Shown here: positions 27,501 through 32,552 of the stretch, piece by piece
Numbering within the stretch: the stretch's first letter is position 1
Layout: each line of letters begins with the position of its first letter
NCBI GenBank assembly: GCA_033557685.1
Contig: JAWQRN010000173.1
Location: 1 to 35,167, forward strand
Length of the DNA: 35,167 nucleotides
Direction of reading: 5' to 3'
From: Sperchopsis tessellata
Taxonomy: Eukaryota; Arthropoda; Insecta; Coleoptera; Hydrophilidae
Made by a program: the position numbers and the translations under genes
Notes under the pieces: model-generated
Databases searched by the model: none
Seen by the model: only the letters and a program-made list of their open reading frames with translations
What the model was told of the DNA's origin: nothing

Positions 27501-30500
27501 ACATTTATTGAAATCAGTTATTGATATTTTCAGTTATCGTTGTTTGTACCAAAATACATGTTTATTTGAATATTTATTTTTATTGTTATGGGACATCAAA
27601 ATATAAATTTAATGTAAGCTATTCTTGTATATTAATGTTCACTGTTTACTTTTTTTTTTTTAGAAATTAACTGATGATGGTGTACATCCGAAAACGTTAT
27701 AGTTAATAATGTTTTGAACAAAAACAATTATTTACACCAAAAAGTGATGGAGATATTGTGAACACACTTTATAAATAACTCGACATATGTAAAACTTATT
27801 TTTATCGTTTAGTGTTGCAACGACCATGTTGTGTTAAAGTTATTGTAAGGTATTAAAAAAATATTTCGATTTAGAGTTCGATGAAATTACTCACTGAGTG
27901 ATTTTGAAAGAACACGAGTTGTGGGTCTTCGTGAGGGCGGGTTTCCTTCCAAGAAATTGTTAACAAAAATTAAGCTATAGCTATGTGATATTGTCGGAAT
28001 TGCTTTCAAGAGGGCAGACATCAACGTAGCAAGGAGAGTGGGAAATTGACAGTAGTATACTGGAGCGGTGTTGGAGTTTTGTTGTTGACTGTCCAACGTA
28101 GTTAATTCTATATTTAAAAAAAAATGATGTAGACACCGCAAGCCGACCTAGTGTCTAACTGATTTCAAATCAACAAGCAATCTTAGAAGAAATTTCTTTT
28201 ATTACAAAATAGCGAATTTACTTTCTCATGGTATGATTTATTAATGCGGCTTATTGTTTAGATTTAATGAAATAGAAGTAATAACTATAATTGGTCGCAA
28301 AATTCCTAGCTTTTTGGCTTGGCTTGTACCTCTCAATTTTTGGGTTTGCCGTGCTGAATTACAAAAAAAAAAACAGTACACGAACATATGTAACTATATT
28401 TGGGTTATATTGTATATATTTTTATGCAAATCGCTAATTTTCTTTGACATAAATAGATTAAAAATTTATTTCAAGGAAATTGCACATATTTGTATGCCGC
28501 CTATTTAAATTTATGTCTACAAAATGTCATTTATATATAGTTTAGGAACTTAATGATTTTTTAAATTTATTAGTAATACACTTTGATATTAATTTGTGTA
28601 GTACTAACGAACTATATTTAAATATTGGTGTGGTTATCAAAAAAAAAAAAACAGTTTGTCGTGACATATTTTTATTTTCTAATGATAGCGTCATTTGTTA
28701 CGCAATTTTCAACACGATTTAAACAAATGTAATTAGTAAGACAAAATATATTTAGAATTAACATTCTGGAATATAGACAGGATATATTTATCTAAAAACG
28801 AAGGAAATTAGTTTTCATTTTCTTCAATAATTTTAGTAAGAATAGTAATGTATTGAAATAAGCATGTAATTATTGAGCGTAAGAGAAATACGTTAAAAAT
28901 TCCGACGAATAATGTCTAGACTCCTGATTATATCGAAATTGATGAGAATTAAAATTAATTTATTCCATTTACTTGTTTTAATTTATTATTATTTTTTTTT
29001 GTTTTAAAAATTAATTGTTGTATGCAAGTCAGAAGACTTTCAATTTTCTCTACGAGACGAATATTCGTACGATTAAGTTTTATCGGTTTCTATTATCATC
29101 ATGATCATAATCAGTACATTTTAAACTGGTTTAATTATCGAGGTTTTTAAGCGAAGCAATGCTTTTAGTCTTGTCTGGGGAACAACAGAGGCAGCAGGCA
29201 CATCATGTCGCGGGGATGGGCCCGTTTCTTAGGAAGCGGTGTTCTACAATCGACCCAGTTTTGCGGGGTATAACGTTTTCCCCTACACAGGCATGCAAGT
29301 GAAGACCGCAACGGCAGCAAATGGAAGAAGTACTATGGTAAGGCTGTGCTGGTGGAAATGGCAACTCCAGCTTTTAGGAATGGTTAGATTTAGGACCCGT
29401 GAGGTTGAGGGACCTGAAGTACGACAAGTGTGACCCCAGAGGCACAGCTTATAGATATACATACTAGGTATAGAACGCACTCGCGAACCGCATGATCAGT
29501 AGCGTCTGTGTCAGACTGGGCGGCTACAAACAGGGTCAGAATGGGCGGTTAAATCCACACTCGTCAAGACTCCTGTCAAGTATGACGTTTTGCTTCAACA
29601 ATACCCTTGGTGGGTAGAAGGATTTTTCTTTTATCTCTGTTAAGCCAATATCAAAATGGAGATTCTCAAATGCAACCTATAATGCCCGTATTTAGGGGAA
29701 AACTGGATTAAATTAAACTCTGGAAATAGACTTGAATATAAAGGCGGAAACGATGAAATAGTGGGAATCGTATGCTTCATTATCAATCGGAAAATTGCAT
29801 CTCTTGATATATGTTTCAAACCCATTGTCTATATCACTCTAAATCTAAATCCTACATGATCACATCTAGAAGAAAAGATAAGTATTTTCGAATATCTAGT
29901 CTGCTATATATGATCAACCCCCCCACCTGAAAATAACAATGGAGGATTTTAATGCCAAATTAGGCACGTCTCACAATAAAAGACGTCTAAACCAAAGGGA
30001 ATAACACTCCATATTCCATCAATATAATCATAAGCTATTTTTATTCTATAACTTTTTATCTTCAAATGGTTTGATTTCTTGTTTTATATCTATCGGAAAA
30101 GGTGTTTTTAGCTTACATGGTCTCGAACTATTTATCAATTGTTTAATATGATCCGTTAGTACTAAATTTATTAACGCTCAAGTGATGCCTCTTTATTGAA
30201 AACACCTGTATGATGTGCTAATTCCGACTCTTCCTCCTTTCTCATTTCTCCTTCTAATAAGAGTATTACTCCTAGTTCTTGTTCAATTTGTTCTTCTATT
30301 TCATTTAATGTATTATAAATATTTTGCATTTCGGAGACTCACTCTTCTGATACATTCGAAATGTTTGCAATTTTATTTAATTACTATTTTACTCTTCTTC
30401 TTCTTCTTTGAAGTTCCACTACATATACTTACATTTTTGTGAGCAGTAGATAATCAAAACTTATTTTCAAATGAGTTAAAATACTTAGAGAAATTATTCA

Positions 30501-31603
30501 CTGCTTAACAGCTTGTATTTAAAAGCCGTTTAAAAATTAGACCAGTGTAGATTAACTTGTTTGGCCCGAGTCGCATAGAAAATCAAATAGTCGTTGTGGG
30601 CCCGCATGTCTATTTTTAGCATATTTATAATAATTTCTTTATTTATACAGTTTTATTTAAATTTTTAACGTAAACAAAATAAATCTTTAATATTCGTAAA
30701 ATAAATTATTAATTTTAATAAAGCAGTAATTAAAAGGTATTTATATAAATCACTGTTTTGGTTTATTAATTCGGTATTGCTCTACAAGTCGATTATCTCC
30801 ATTTGAATTTCTTCTGCTAGATTTTTCACGTTCATATTAAAAGGTGACAAAAAATATTGAAATCAGTTTCGTTTTTATTTTTTCCACAATTTTTTTTTGT
30901 ATCTGAAGTATTTTCGAAACGTTGCATATTGGACGCAAAATGGCCTAGCTATTCTAGTTTTTTATAATTTTATTATTTCGATTTACTTTCGTGCCTGTCC
31001 ATCTTAATTTAGGTTAGTTCTTTCGTGTTGTTTTGGTATTGTGCTTGTTTGGTTGCTTAACCCCGCTTCATCTTTTAACTTCGATTATCTCTATTATTTT
31101 CCCATCCATAGGTTTTTTCTGCCTTTACCCTTTGAAGATTTTCAATTGTTACTGCTTTATTTTGTACATGGCTCCCTTTGTGTGGTTGTTGAGTTTTCTC
31201 GATTTGTTTTGGTTTTGTGCAGGTTTGGTTGCCTGACTCGACTTCATCTTTTTGCTTCTGTAAACAGCCATCGTACTTGTTTGTGAGGCTCCGTTTGAGC
31301 AATTTTCTTTTTTATTTTGTACATTTTGTTTTGTACTATGTAAAATTACAATTTGAAAATGTTTTATTACACCTCTCTTTTAGAGGTATGTTTATTTTGT
31401 GTTATTTTCGTATATTTTAATTTATTTTATTGTATCTTAAGACTGTGGCTGATACTTTGCAGACCTGAAGATGAGGCAGGTGCCTCGAAACATGTCGGCT
31501 ATTATTTAATATAGCAATTTTAATTAACTGGTGTTTCCTTGAACATTTTGTCATAATTTGTTCAAGGAATAATTTCCTGAAGTATGTAAACATAATTTTG
31601 AAC

Positions 31604-31655
<52 letters not shown>

Positions 31656-32501
31656 CTATTGTGTTCAAATATCCCATCTCGTGCTAGGCCCCTATGCTTC
31701 CTAGGTCTTTAGGCATAGCCTTATCGAACTTAATACTAGTTACGCTATGGGATGTTTGGCACAGTGCACGTCCTTAAATCTATTAAGGTAGTTTATGTAA
31801 GTTAGTAGCTATTAGTGCATATTTCACCGCGATGGTGATATATGTACCAGTACGAACGCTGTGTGTACCTATCATTCTCAAGCAATGAAAATTATAGAAT
31901 TAATCCGTATTTTATTTTTAGTAGTCACTTGGCTTCACTATGAATGTTAATTTAGAAATTTGATGATAAATTTAAATGCACCACAAATAATAAAAGTATA
32001 ATTTTGAAATAAAATTTAATTCGAAAAATAGGAAGGAAACTAGTTGACCTTGCAGTGGATATTTATATCATTAAAACTTCATCAATACTGTCATTAGCTA
32101 ATTATCTGGTTCGCTCATAATACATATTTTGATGTCTTGTATATATACTCATAACACTAAATCAATATTTACGCGAATGTGCTATTTTAATTTATTTCAA
32201 TACTTACTTGGCTGCATTGTAAATTTTCTGGACGATATTGCAAAAAATAGAAAAACAATTTTACATTACTTACTTCTAAATCTTCCGTGTCCATATTAGG
32301 AACTTCATTTCTTCCTCCAACTTTATATTCCCTTAATAAATAGAATGCTGATTTTGAGTGATTAGTATCTTCCATACGTTTAGCAACATCTTTTTCCCTG
32401 TAACCATCTATGTAGTTTTTTCCTCCTGGATGATTTTTCAGAAAGTTAGCAATATCATATTTATCGCCCAAGTAGTCTACTCTAAAATCCTTTGTTTCCA
32501 T
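511..32501 (-). CDS. FA2H: Fatty acid 2-hydroxylase, complete six-exon gene (join of 32501-32274, 16914-16689, 10424-10261, 3216-3084, 2869-2750, 596-511)
   Basis: The six exons sum to 957 nt, or 318 codons plus TGA. Intron phases are 0, 1, 0, 1 and 1, and every junction is GT-AG. The family makes 2-hydroxy fatty acids for ceramide and related sphingolipids at the ER, taking electrons through its own cytochrome b5 domain. That domain covers residues about 6-66, with heme ligands H24 (in HPGG) and H48. A linker and membrane segments follow (about 124-140, 158-174, 219-232 and 240-258). The hydroxylase histidines sit in H178-x4-H183, H197-x3-H201-x2-HH205, H259-x3-H263, H280-x2-HH284 and HH288. 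The protein is somewhat shorter than vertebrate FA2H (about 372 residues), mainly at the N terminus and in the linker. An in-frame TAG at 32529-32531 supports the chosen start. The gene is large only because its introns are filled with transposons. I see no frameshift or premature stop. Confidence 0.95.
932..1082 (-). mobile_element. Penelope-like element 3' terminal repeat, solo copy
   Basis: About 150 bp that aligns almost end to end with 4841-4990, which directly follows a Penelope GIY-YIG ORF. Shared blocks include the end AATAGACTTCCACGG, the GTGCAGAGGCTC block, CACTGTTGCAAG and GAATTCACTGCACT. This copy lies in FA2H intron 5 without any coding part. It is either a 5'-truncated insertion or a solo terminal repeat. 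Confidence 0.65.
1640..2175 (-). mobile_element. LINE reverse-transcriptase C-terminal fragment (RTE/Jockey-like) in FA2H intron 5
   Basis: Minus-strand frames, broken by stops and shifts, spell the usual order at the end of an insect LINE polyprotein. They run from a W.AFG block through LRISLRDKA, SKAGHIARLEGNRWISRMVEWRPR and RPQTRWMDGI to KNLGEA. The 3' end runs into ATGATAATGATGATAAG, the short repeats that often end RTE-type elements. It is inactive and in the same direction as FA2H. Confidence 0.75.
2287..2335 (-). ncRNA. Hammerhead-ribozyme-like motif (a)
   Basis: On the minus strand, CTGAAGA at 2325-2319 fits the CUGANGA core. It is followed by a GAGGC/GCCTC stem II with a 5-nt loop, then GAAA at 2302-2299. 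The hexamer ACCGGT (2299-2294) is self-complementary and followed by C, forming the GUC cleavage triplet. Flanks can pair as stem I: TC with GA, then CTAG with CTAG across a CTTC bulge. Such minimal hammerheads with a very short stem III are known from Penelope-like elements and retrozymes. Activity is not shown. Confidence 0.6.
2750..2869 (-). CDS. FA2H: FA2H exon 5: second histidine boxes
   Basis: Residues 251-290 plus one base. The acceptor TTTTTTTTAG|GATATG completes a glycine codon and gives GYVIYDMIHFYLHYGSP. This is followed by YHNQHHFVHH, the last iron-binding histidine cluster. The donor is AGTG|GTAAGA at 2750/2749, phase 1. Confidence 0.95.
3084..3216 (-). CDS. FA2H: FA2H exon 4: central hydrophobic segment
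   Basis: Forty-four codons plus one base (residues 207-250, phase 1 out). The acceptor TTATTTTTAG|GTGCC begins VPFDSRRLVFPPFPAA, the conserved P.D..RLVFPP block of FA2H. Two hydrophobic stretches that hold the active site in the membrane follow. The donor is CTAG|GTAAGT at 3084/3083. The next intron is only 214 bp, the single transposon-free intron of the gene. Confidence 0.95.
3320..3370. repeat. Short RTE-type 3' region remnant
   Basis: The block CACTGTTGGACGAAAGCCTC resembles the much copied CCACTGCTGGACAAAGGCCTCCC sequence found near the 3' ends of insect RTE-type LINEs and derived short repeats. No coding part is attached. The rest of 3217-3712 shows nothing else. Confidence 0.4.
3713..4190 (+). 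mobile_element. mariner transposon, 3' half of transposase
   Basis: From 3713 the frame reads QIWWDCKDMVYYELLP, then KRPPLVNRRR and HYENARPH, then PTYGLDIAPTDFHLF and a clean C terminus (HSLQNSLNGKNF, IMKLPERWDKVIENNGYYI) with stop at 4169-4171. This is a DD34D mariner. The second catalytic aspartate (usually HQDN) is glutamate here, and an in-frame stop precedes PTYGLD, so it cannot work. The N-terminal DNA-binding half is missing. The 3' end abuts a LINE fragment on the other strand. Confidence 0.85.
4190..4800 (-). mobile_element. LINE endonuclease-domain fragment
   Basis: Minus-strand frames in order give EICTWNVQKMQ, MRWPG-like MARHVFYSG, QYGVGAIVNKDIS, ERLMLLHISASPV, EFNSQLSQTPEKLPKQDV and GDDRGERLFIFAERQQLF. 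This is the 5' part of an APE-type (exonuclease-endonuclease-phosphatase) LINE ORF of the kind often annotated as craniofacial-development-protein-like. Frameshifts break it near the GDFNAK site. No reverse transcriptase follows, because a mariner end lies directly beyond it. Confidence 0.75.
4841..5525 (-). mobile_element. Penelope-like element: GIY-YIG endonuclease end plus 3' terminal repeat
   Basis: The minus-strand frame from about 5520 reads FDIKTVFSPIQ, HVLPSKEV, GVYQIPCSCGKVYIRETKRTV, AVAEHRHETGHPIMF, REPSYFPRKFREVIEVYNRF and NNINRDDGFQLPIAW, ending at 5048. These are the hallmarks of the GIY-YIG domain fused to Penelope reverse transcriptases. The usual YIGET glycine is arginine here, and stops interrupt the domain just before VAEH and upstream, so it is dead. 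The RT part is missing. The noncoding tail to 4841 contains a decayed hammerhead-like core and ends in the ACCGTGGAAGTCTATT terminus shared with 932-1082. Confidence 0.85.
4910..4955 (-). ncRNA. Decayed hammerhead-like core in Penelope 3' region (d)
   Basis: The minus strand has GGACGAAACGTCGG, giving GAAA (4923-4920), a self-complementary ACGT and a GUC triplet. The expected CUGANGA about 25 nt upstream appears only as CTTGAAAATG. The placement matches the hammerheads known in terminal repeats of Penelope-like elements. The core is damaged here and in the sister copy at 932-1082, where the GAAAC block itself is lost. Confidence 0.45.
5630..6605 (+). mobile_element. hAT transposase remnant (GTF2IRD2/ZBED-like)
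   Basis: Plus-strand frames, scrambled by stops, give HASYVLSELIAKHTKNF, NTEFLIKTAEIVCPECVKTF, FLSRNTVAERVTDLA, LPLSKLTSVATDGAPSMTGK and MVDIIKLQGKDQIITNRLTKLK, then a piece around FSLATKFETRF. This order is that of the domesticated GTF2IRD2-like hAT transposases, with the VATDGAPSMTG block at the second catalytic aspartate. The central histidine-rich part has been deleted, and the C-terminal dimerisation region is missing. Both ends are cut by minus-strand elements. Confidence 0.75.
6606..6830 (-). mobile_element. LINE reverse-transcriptase fragment
   Basis: The minus-strand frame reads LILNMYEKATSNVKLHQATETFDI, then IRQRDSIAPKLFSGAIEQAC. The last part is the RT palm block usually written RQGD.ISP.LF; here the glycine is arginine. 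It is about 70 codons of one frame with nothing recognisable on either side, so it is a short fragment of a LINE distinct from the EN-only piece at 4190-4800. Confidence 0.65.
6831..7623. other. Intronic stretch, nothing recognised
   Basis: AT-rich FA2H intron 3 sequence. I found no coding blocks, terminal repeats or tandem arrays in either strand by eye. Confidence 0.5.
7950..9601 (-). pseudogene. Broken transposase-like ORF of the CACTAG element
   Basis: The ATG at 9601 opens MKINFYITISSVRLHEKIY and runs about 70 codons. It then shifts to SYQKWRQLQK and LFNITHAKALDMITIEED (about 9280-9222). After the LINE interruption come ILDFVRNSLREQQS, DYREFLELIAIFLGEAP, SIYHARWMSKAIYCLKIFL, MYVEAWFCATSA (8750-8540), EFFKRFDELM, LTWHKNENFVKGLEIVNKFK and QKEYVLQIVSDYRRKFP (to about 7965). 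From memory these blocks belong, in this order, to multicopy uncharacterised proteins of arthropods and cnidarians. The YHARWM, SDYRRKFP and ITHAKAL..ITIEED blocks are the most diagnostic. I know no demonstrated function. Its place between inverted repeats argues for a transposase. Confidence 0.65.
8940..9155 (+). mobile_element. LINE reverse-transcriptase fragment nested in the CACTAG element
   Basis: The plus-strand frame gives INIKADIRQQGDSLNPLLFNLIIHQIIEDIKN (8982 onward) and, after a frameshift, CYADDAILIANNEDNLQILLH. These are the adjacent RT motifs QGDSLSP.LFN and YADD. It runs opposite to the surrounding transposase and occupies the place where several hundred codons of that protein are missing. 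About 100 codons seem to be lost between the two RT motifs relative to a normal spacing. Confidence 0.75.
9671..9678 (-). promoter_or_regulatory. TATA box of the CACTAG element
   Basis: TATAAAAG on the minus strand within GGTATAAAAGAGGGGG. It lies about 70 bases upstream of the element's ATG (9601) and inside its right terminal inverted repeat. Spacing and orientation fit a promoter for the transposase-like gene. Confidence 0.5.
9858..10260. other. Intronic stretch before FA2H exon 3, nothing recognised
   Basis: AT-rich sequence adjoining the FA2H exon 3 donor. No repeats or coding blocks recognised. Confidence 0.5.
10261..10424 (-). CDS. FA2H: FA2H exon 3: first histidine boxes
   Basis: Residues 152 (completed) to 206. 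The acceptor TTTTTTTCAG|ATCAATC restores the codon GAT and the reading frame. It encodes a membrane helix followed by VEYSLHRWVFH and HFTLHGLHHK, the first di-iron ligand boxes of the fatty acid hydroxylase superfamily. The donor is AAG|GTACAC at 10261/10260, phase 0. This is a weaker donor consensus than those of the neighbouring exons. Confidence 0.95.
10427..11320. other. Intron 2 stretch, unclassified
   Basis: Between about 10660 and 11040 the plus strand is unusually purine-rich (GAAAA/GGAA words), giving lysine- and glutamate-rich frames broken by stops. I cannot match it to a family. It may be eroded transposon sequence. The remainder is plain AT-rich intron. Confidence 0.35.
11321..11345 (-). 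repeat. Penelope terminus scar
   Basis: GCCGTGGAAGTCTAC on the minus strand matches the last bases of the Penelope terminal repeats at 932 and 4841. It is joined without a gap to the 3'-truncated LINE that begins at 11345. Only about 20 bp are shared, so the assignment rests on the distinctive end sequence. Confidence 0.4.
11330..14140 (-). mobile_element. Long degenerate LINE copy with endonuclease and reverse transcriptase
   Basis: Minus-strand order: an N-terminal region around ESALPFIKSNKTARSP and charged sequence (14080-13800); endonuclease from RIRFWNVASVKKKDDYIQSFETWVE (about 13560) with a GDFHA-type block near 13110; linker with RWWDRECVIMK (about 12650). Next come RT blocks ITRRKVEQQINKLKKNKV and EADGIKNEA, TLLNTVFKIYAVILESRV, FADLSVAFDNVDK (about 11870), GVRQGCQLSPSLFS (about 11690), YADD at 11576-11587 and FNTGKSKAIVFRK (11510-11475). 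Several frameshifts and stops make it inactive, though the RT core is well preserved. It is 3' truncated and lies in the sense orientation of FA2H intron 2. Confidence 0.85.
14141..15390. other. Intron 2 stretch, nothing recognised
   Basis: AT-rich throughout. No coding blocks, terminal repeats or tandem arrays that I could support. Confidence 0.5.
15395..15535 (-). mobile_element. LINE C-terminal fragment
   Basis: A GC-richer island whose minus strand reads KWIGRVTDWSQMGRRKRD, RLRKSWRNEVDGRWRRETC. This corresponds to the W.GHV...RW....W.P..G.R..GRP..RW.DE block near the end of insect LINE polyproteins. It is less than 50 codons long, with neither end of the element recognisable. Confidence 0.6.
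15540..16688. other. Intron 2 stretch before the exon 2 donor, nothing recognised
   Basis: Plain AT-rich intron. A short AACAAACAAT-type run near 16060 is the only local repetition seen. Confidence 0.5.
16689..16914 (-). CDS. FA2H: FA2H exon 2: linker and first membrane segment
   Basis: Residues 77-151 plus the first base of codon 152. The acceptor TTTTATTAG|ACACTAG continues phase 0 into TLVNWEKPML, the conserved VDW.KP.L motif that joins the b5 and hydroxylase halves in FA2H. LG.RY.EWV and the membrane segment WYVVPIIWIPIVMYY follow. The donor is GGAG|GTAAGT, leaving one base (phase 1). Confidence 0.95.
17340..17607 (+). mobile_element. Penelope-like element, GIY-YIG fragment (5' part of a split copy)
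   Basis: The plus strand reads ITQSGVVEHRHETG, then after an inverted duplication GEPSHFPKQFRAAIEVYNRPNNINRDDDVQLPIA. This matches 5280-5050 on the other strand closely. It breaks at 17607, where a hAT element begins. The 3' terminus of the same Penelope family, in the same orientation, occurs at 19898-19952, beyond the hAT. No reverse transcriptase part is visible upstream. Confidence 0.8.
17426..17473. repeat. Perfect 20-bp fold-back within the Penelope fragment
   Basis: 17426-17445 and 17454-17473 are exact reverse complements separated by 8 bases. Compared with the sister copy (5250-5220), the segment encoding MFQDTKV has been copied back in inverted orientation. This looks like a template-switch event, not an ancestral hairpin. 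Confidence 0.85.
17608..19740 (+). mobile_element. hAT transposon (SCAND3/ZBED5-like transposase), degenerate
   Basis: The left end CAGCGTTTCTCAAATGG has the CAG..TTCTCAA form of hAT terminal repeats. Inside, in order: a BED-like zinc-finger remnant (KGADDKPLCVICYAV, about 18235), LISETGYHHTIAKDSIVPAIK, VVKHRIVDMSDKIEETVAGHL, NGIEWKKYVGLSSD, LNSRILIALCKKIGSEHEHFLLHCEVRY, LTLQGSNVTVFKLLEKIEAEKKK, then the C-terminal dimerisation block TPFVTTYKCKADL, LKNKYRNRLGVELDLRMKLS (19575-19685). Many stops break it. I could not find a matching right terminal repeat. Confidence 0.85.
19898..19952 (+). mobile_element. Penelope 3' terminus, likely other half of the copy at 17340-17607
   Basis: TTTCCACCCGGAAGCA followed about 25 bases later by AACCGTGGAAGTCAA matches the last 50 bases of the Penelope terminal repeats at 932-1082 and 4841-4990. 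Orientation agrees with the fragment at 17340-17607, so the hAT probably sits inside a single Penelope insertion. Confidence 0.55.
19953..22055. other. Intron 1 stretch, nothing firmly recognised
   Basis: About 2.1 kb of AT-rich sequence. A minus-strand block near 21750-21640 (ENRPNSHWKRNLLLHDN) faintly recalls the D...HDN part of a mariner transposase, but it is too weak to call. No other signal was found. Confidence 0.45.
22060..24410 (+). mobile_element. Degenerate LINE copy with endonuclease and reverse transcriptase
   Basis: Plus-strand blocks in order: LRCACWNILSWNG, LELEKDKIDVCALSEIKRGG (22160-22280), MYIISTYSPDSGKP, FYEQLQEK, a GDLNA-like site (about 22550), FWAKFTRDMERDM, QIWGILRRRKQETNEY, RVEYLRNLYQEDQS (23230-23420), YRGITLLSM (about 23640), TDLTKAYDRV (23831-23860), STGVKQGYSLS (about 24000), CYAD at 24122 and EYNMEISTNMTKELVIAKEP. 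It is the APE-endonuclease type, spanning most of one ORF in about 2.3 kb. Numerous stops and indels disable it, including one at the YADD motif. It lies antisense to FA2H. Confidence 0.85.
24411..25085. other. Intron 1 stretch, unclassified
   Basis: No coding blocks recognised. It adjoins the tandem duplications that follow and may belong to the same unidentified repeat. Confidence 0.35.
25088..25310. repeat. Tandem duplication, period 116 bp
   Basis: Two diverged copies begin GAAAGTTATGATG at 25088 and 25204. They share CATGAGGACTA, GACCTG.TGGAAAAG, GTCTA.TTATACC and GTCGT in the same order. The second copy decays after about 90 bases. Confidence 0.75.
25482..25680. repeat. Minisatellite, about 70-bp unit, nearly three copies
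   Basis: AAAGGACAATG-type starts recur at about 25483, 25555 and 25623 (spacings about 72 and 68). Shared blocks include GTGCAGTCTATGTAACACAAA and CAATGATAAATAAT. It is an ordinary tandem array without spacers, so it is not CRISPR-like. Confidence 0.75.
25890..26075. repeat. Tandem duplication, period about 109 bp
   Basis: GAGGAGTCGACAGATTTGCG occurs at 25891 and 26000, each followed by CCTTGTAGAA. AAGTCCCAAAAAT closes each copy at about 25973 and 26062. The second copy is internally shortened by about 20 bases. Confidence 0.75.
26080..27100. other. Intron 1 stretch, unclassified
   Basis: A GC-richer patch at about 26330-26520 stands out from AT-rich surroundings and probably belongs to an unidentified repeat. 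I see no coding or RNA signal. Confidence 0.35.
27105..27440 (+). mobile_element. LINE 3' end fragment
   Basis: Plus-strand frames give ILGISLRNSVK, KVIDIIDRIA with interruptions, and finally NMEEAYVREWTRTG before TGA at 27433-27435. This is the same C-terminal plan as the LINE end at 3-68 and about half as well preserved. Several shifts and a scrambled middle make it inactive. Confidence 0.7.
27655..27715 (+). ncRNA. Hammerhead-ribozyme-like motif (c)
   Basis: CTGATGA at 27671-27677 is a perfect core. It is followed by a short GG/CC stem II, GAAA at 27690-27693, the self-complementary AACGTT (27693-27698) and A as the base before a possible cleavage site. TTAA words on both sides could pair as stem I. 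The downstream ATAATGTTTTGAACA recalls sequence seen beside Penelope-type termini. It is weaker than motifs (a) and (b) because stem II is so short. Confidence 0.45.
27885..28095 (+). mobile_element. Possible Tc1-like transposase N-terminal fragment
   Basis: The plus strand reads SLSDFERTRVVGLREGGFPSKK and, further on, NVARRVGN. This recalls the helix-turn-helix start L.DFERGRIVGLREAG...IA.RVGR of Tc1-like transposases. Stops break the rest and no catalytic part or terminal repeat is visible, so the call is tentative. Confidence 0.4.
28100..29150. other. Intron 1 stretch, nothing recognised
   Basis: AT-rich with several homopolymer A runs (for example 28639-28651). No coding blocks seen. Confidence 0.5.
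29155..30000 (+). mobile_element. LINE 5' region and endonuclease fragment
   Basis: A GC-richer leader (29170-29560) is followed by plus-strand frames GNRLEYKGGNDEIVGIVCFI and ITMEDFNAKLGTSHNKRRLN (from about 29938). The EDFNAKLG block is the GDFNA motif of APE-type LINE endonucleases, here with the glycine changed. No reverse transcriptase follows. The leader is assigned to the element only because of its position and base composition. Confidence 0.6.
30001..31025. other. Intron 1 stretch, nothing recognised
   Basis: AT-rich with pyrimidine-rich runs (for example TTCTTCTTCTTC near 30397). No family recognised. Confidence 0.5.
31027..31330. repeat. Diverged tandem duplication, period about 176 bp
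   Basis: TTGTTTTGGTATTGTGC at about 31028 and TTGTTTTGGTTTTGTGC at about 31204 are each followed by a GTTTGGTTGC block and CTTCATCTTTT. TTTTGTACAT recurs further on. It precedes hammerhead-like motif (b) by about 150 bases and may be part of the same element's repeated terminus. Confidence 0.55.
31455..31510 (+). ncRNA. Hammerhead-ribozyme-like motif (b)
   Basis: CTGAAGA at 31465-31471 is followed by a GAGGC/GCCTC stem II (31473-31477 with 31482-31486, 4-nt loop), GAAA at 31487-31490, then the self-complementary ACATGT (31490-31495) and C, giving the GUC triplet at 31494-31496. Stem II is identical to that of motif (a), which lies 29 kb away on the other strand, so both likely come from one retroelement family. 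Stem I pairing is poor (GAC with GG), so this copy may be impaired. Confidence 0.55.
31605..31654. repeat. TA dinucleotide microsatellite
   Basis: About 25 uninterrupted TA units. It lies in FA2H intron 1, about 100 bases downstream of hammerhead-like motif (b). Confidence 0.95.
31660..32271. other. Intron 1 stretch adjoining the exon 1 donor, nothing recognised
   Basis: AT-rich. A moderately GC-rich segment at 31670-31860 has no recognisable identity. No coding blocks seen. Confidence 0.5.
32274..32501 (-). CDS. FA2H: FA2H exon 1: cytochrome b5 domain
   Basis: Residues 1-76. It reads from the ATG at 32501-32499 and contains NHPGGKNY with the first heme histidine (H24) and DTNHSKSA with the second (H48). 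The core ends with the LREYKVGG strand typical of b5 domains fused to hydroxylases. The donor is GAA|GTAAGT, phase 0, with the GT at 32273-32272. Reading on past the donor would add about 28 unrelated residues before a stop, so the splice is well supported. Confidence 0.95.
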
Positions 32502-32550
32502 AATGAATATCTTTACAAGAGATATTAACTAGTTACATCTTCTTTTTATG
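32502..32550 (-). promoter_or_regulatory. 5' UTR part of exon 1 with a possible upstream splice acceptor
   Basis: Reading on the minus strand, a good acceptor (TATTTCTTTTTGCAG, ending at 32551) precedes 49 bases of leader before the FA2H ATG. An in-frame TAG at 32529-32531 lies inside the leader, so an upstream exon, if present, would be non-coding. No TATA box or initiator can be assigned with confidence, and the true transcription start is not visible. Confidence 0.4.
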
Positions 32551-32552
32551 CT

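Noticed and set aside
31417..31677. Open frame on the minus strand with a long YIYIYI run
   Set aside because: The run is the translated TA microsatellite at 31605-31654, and the rest matches nothing.
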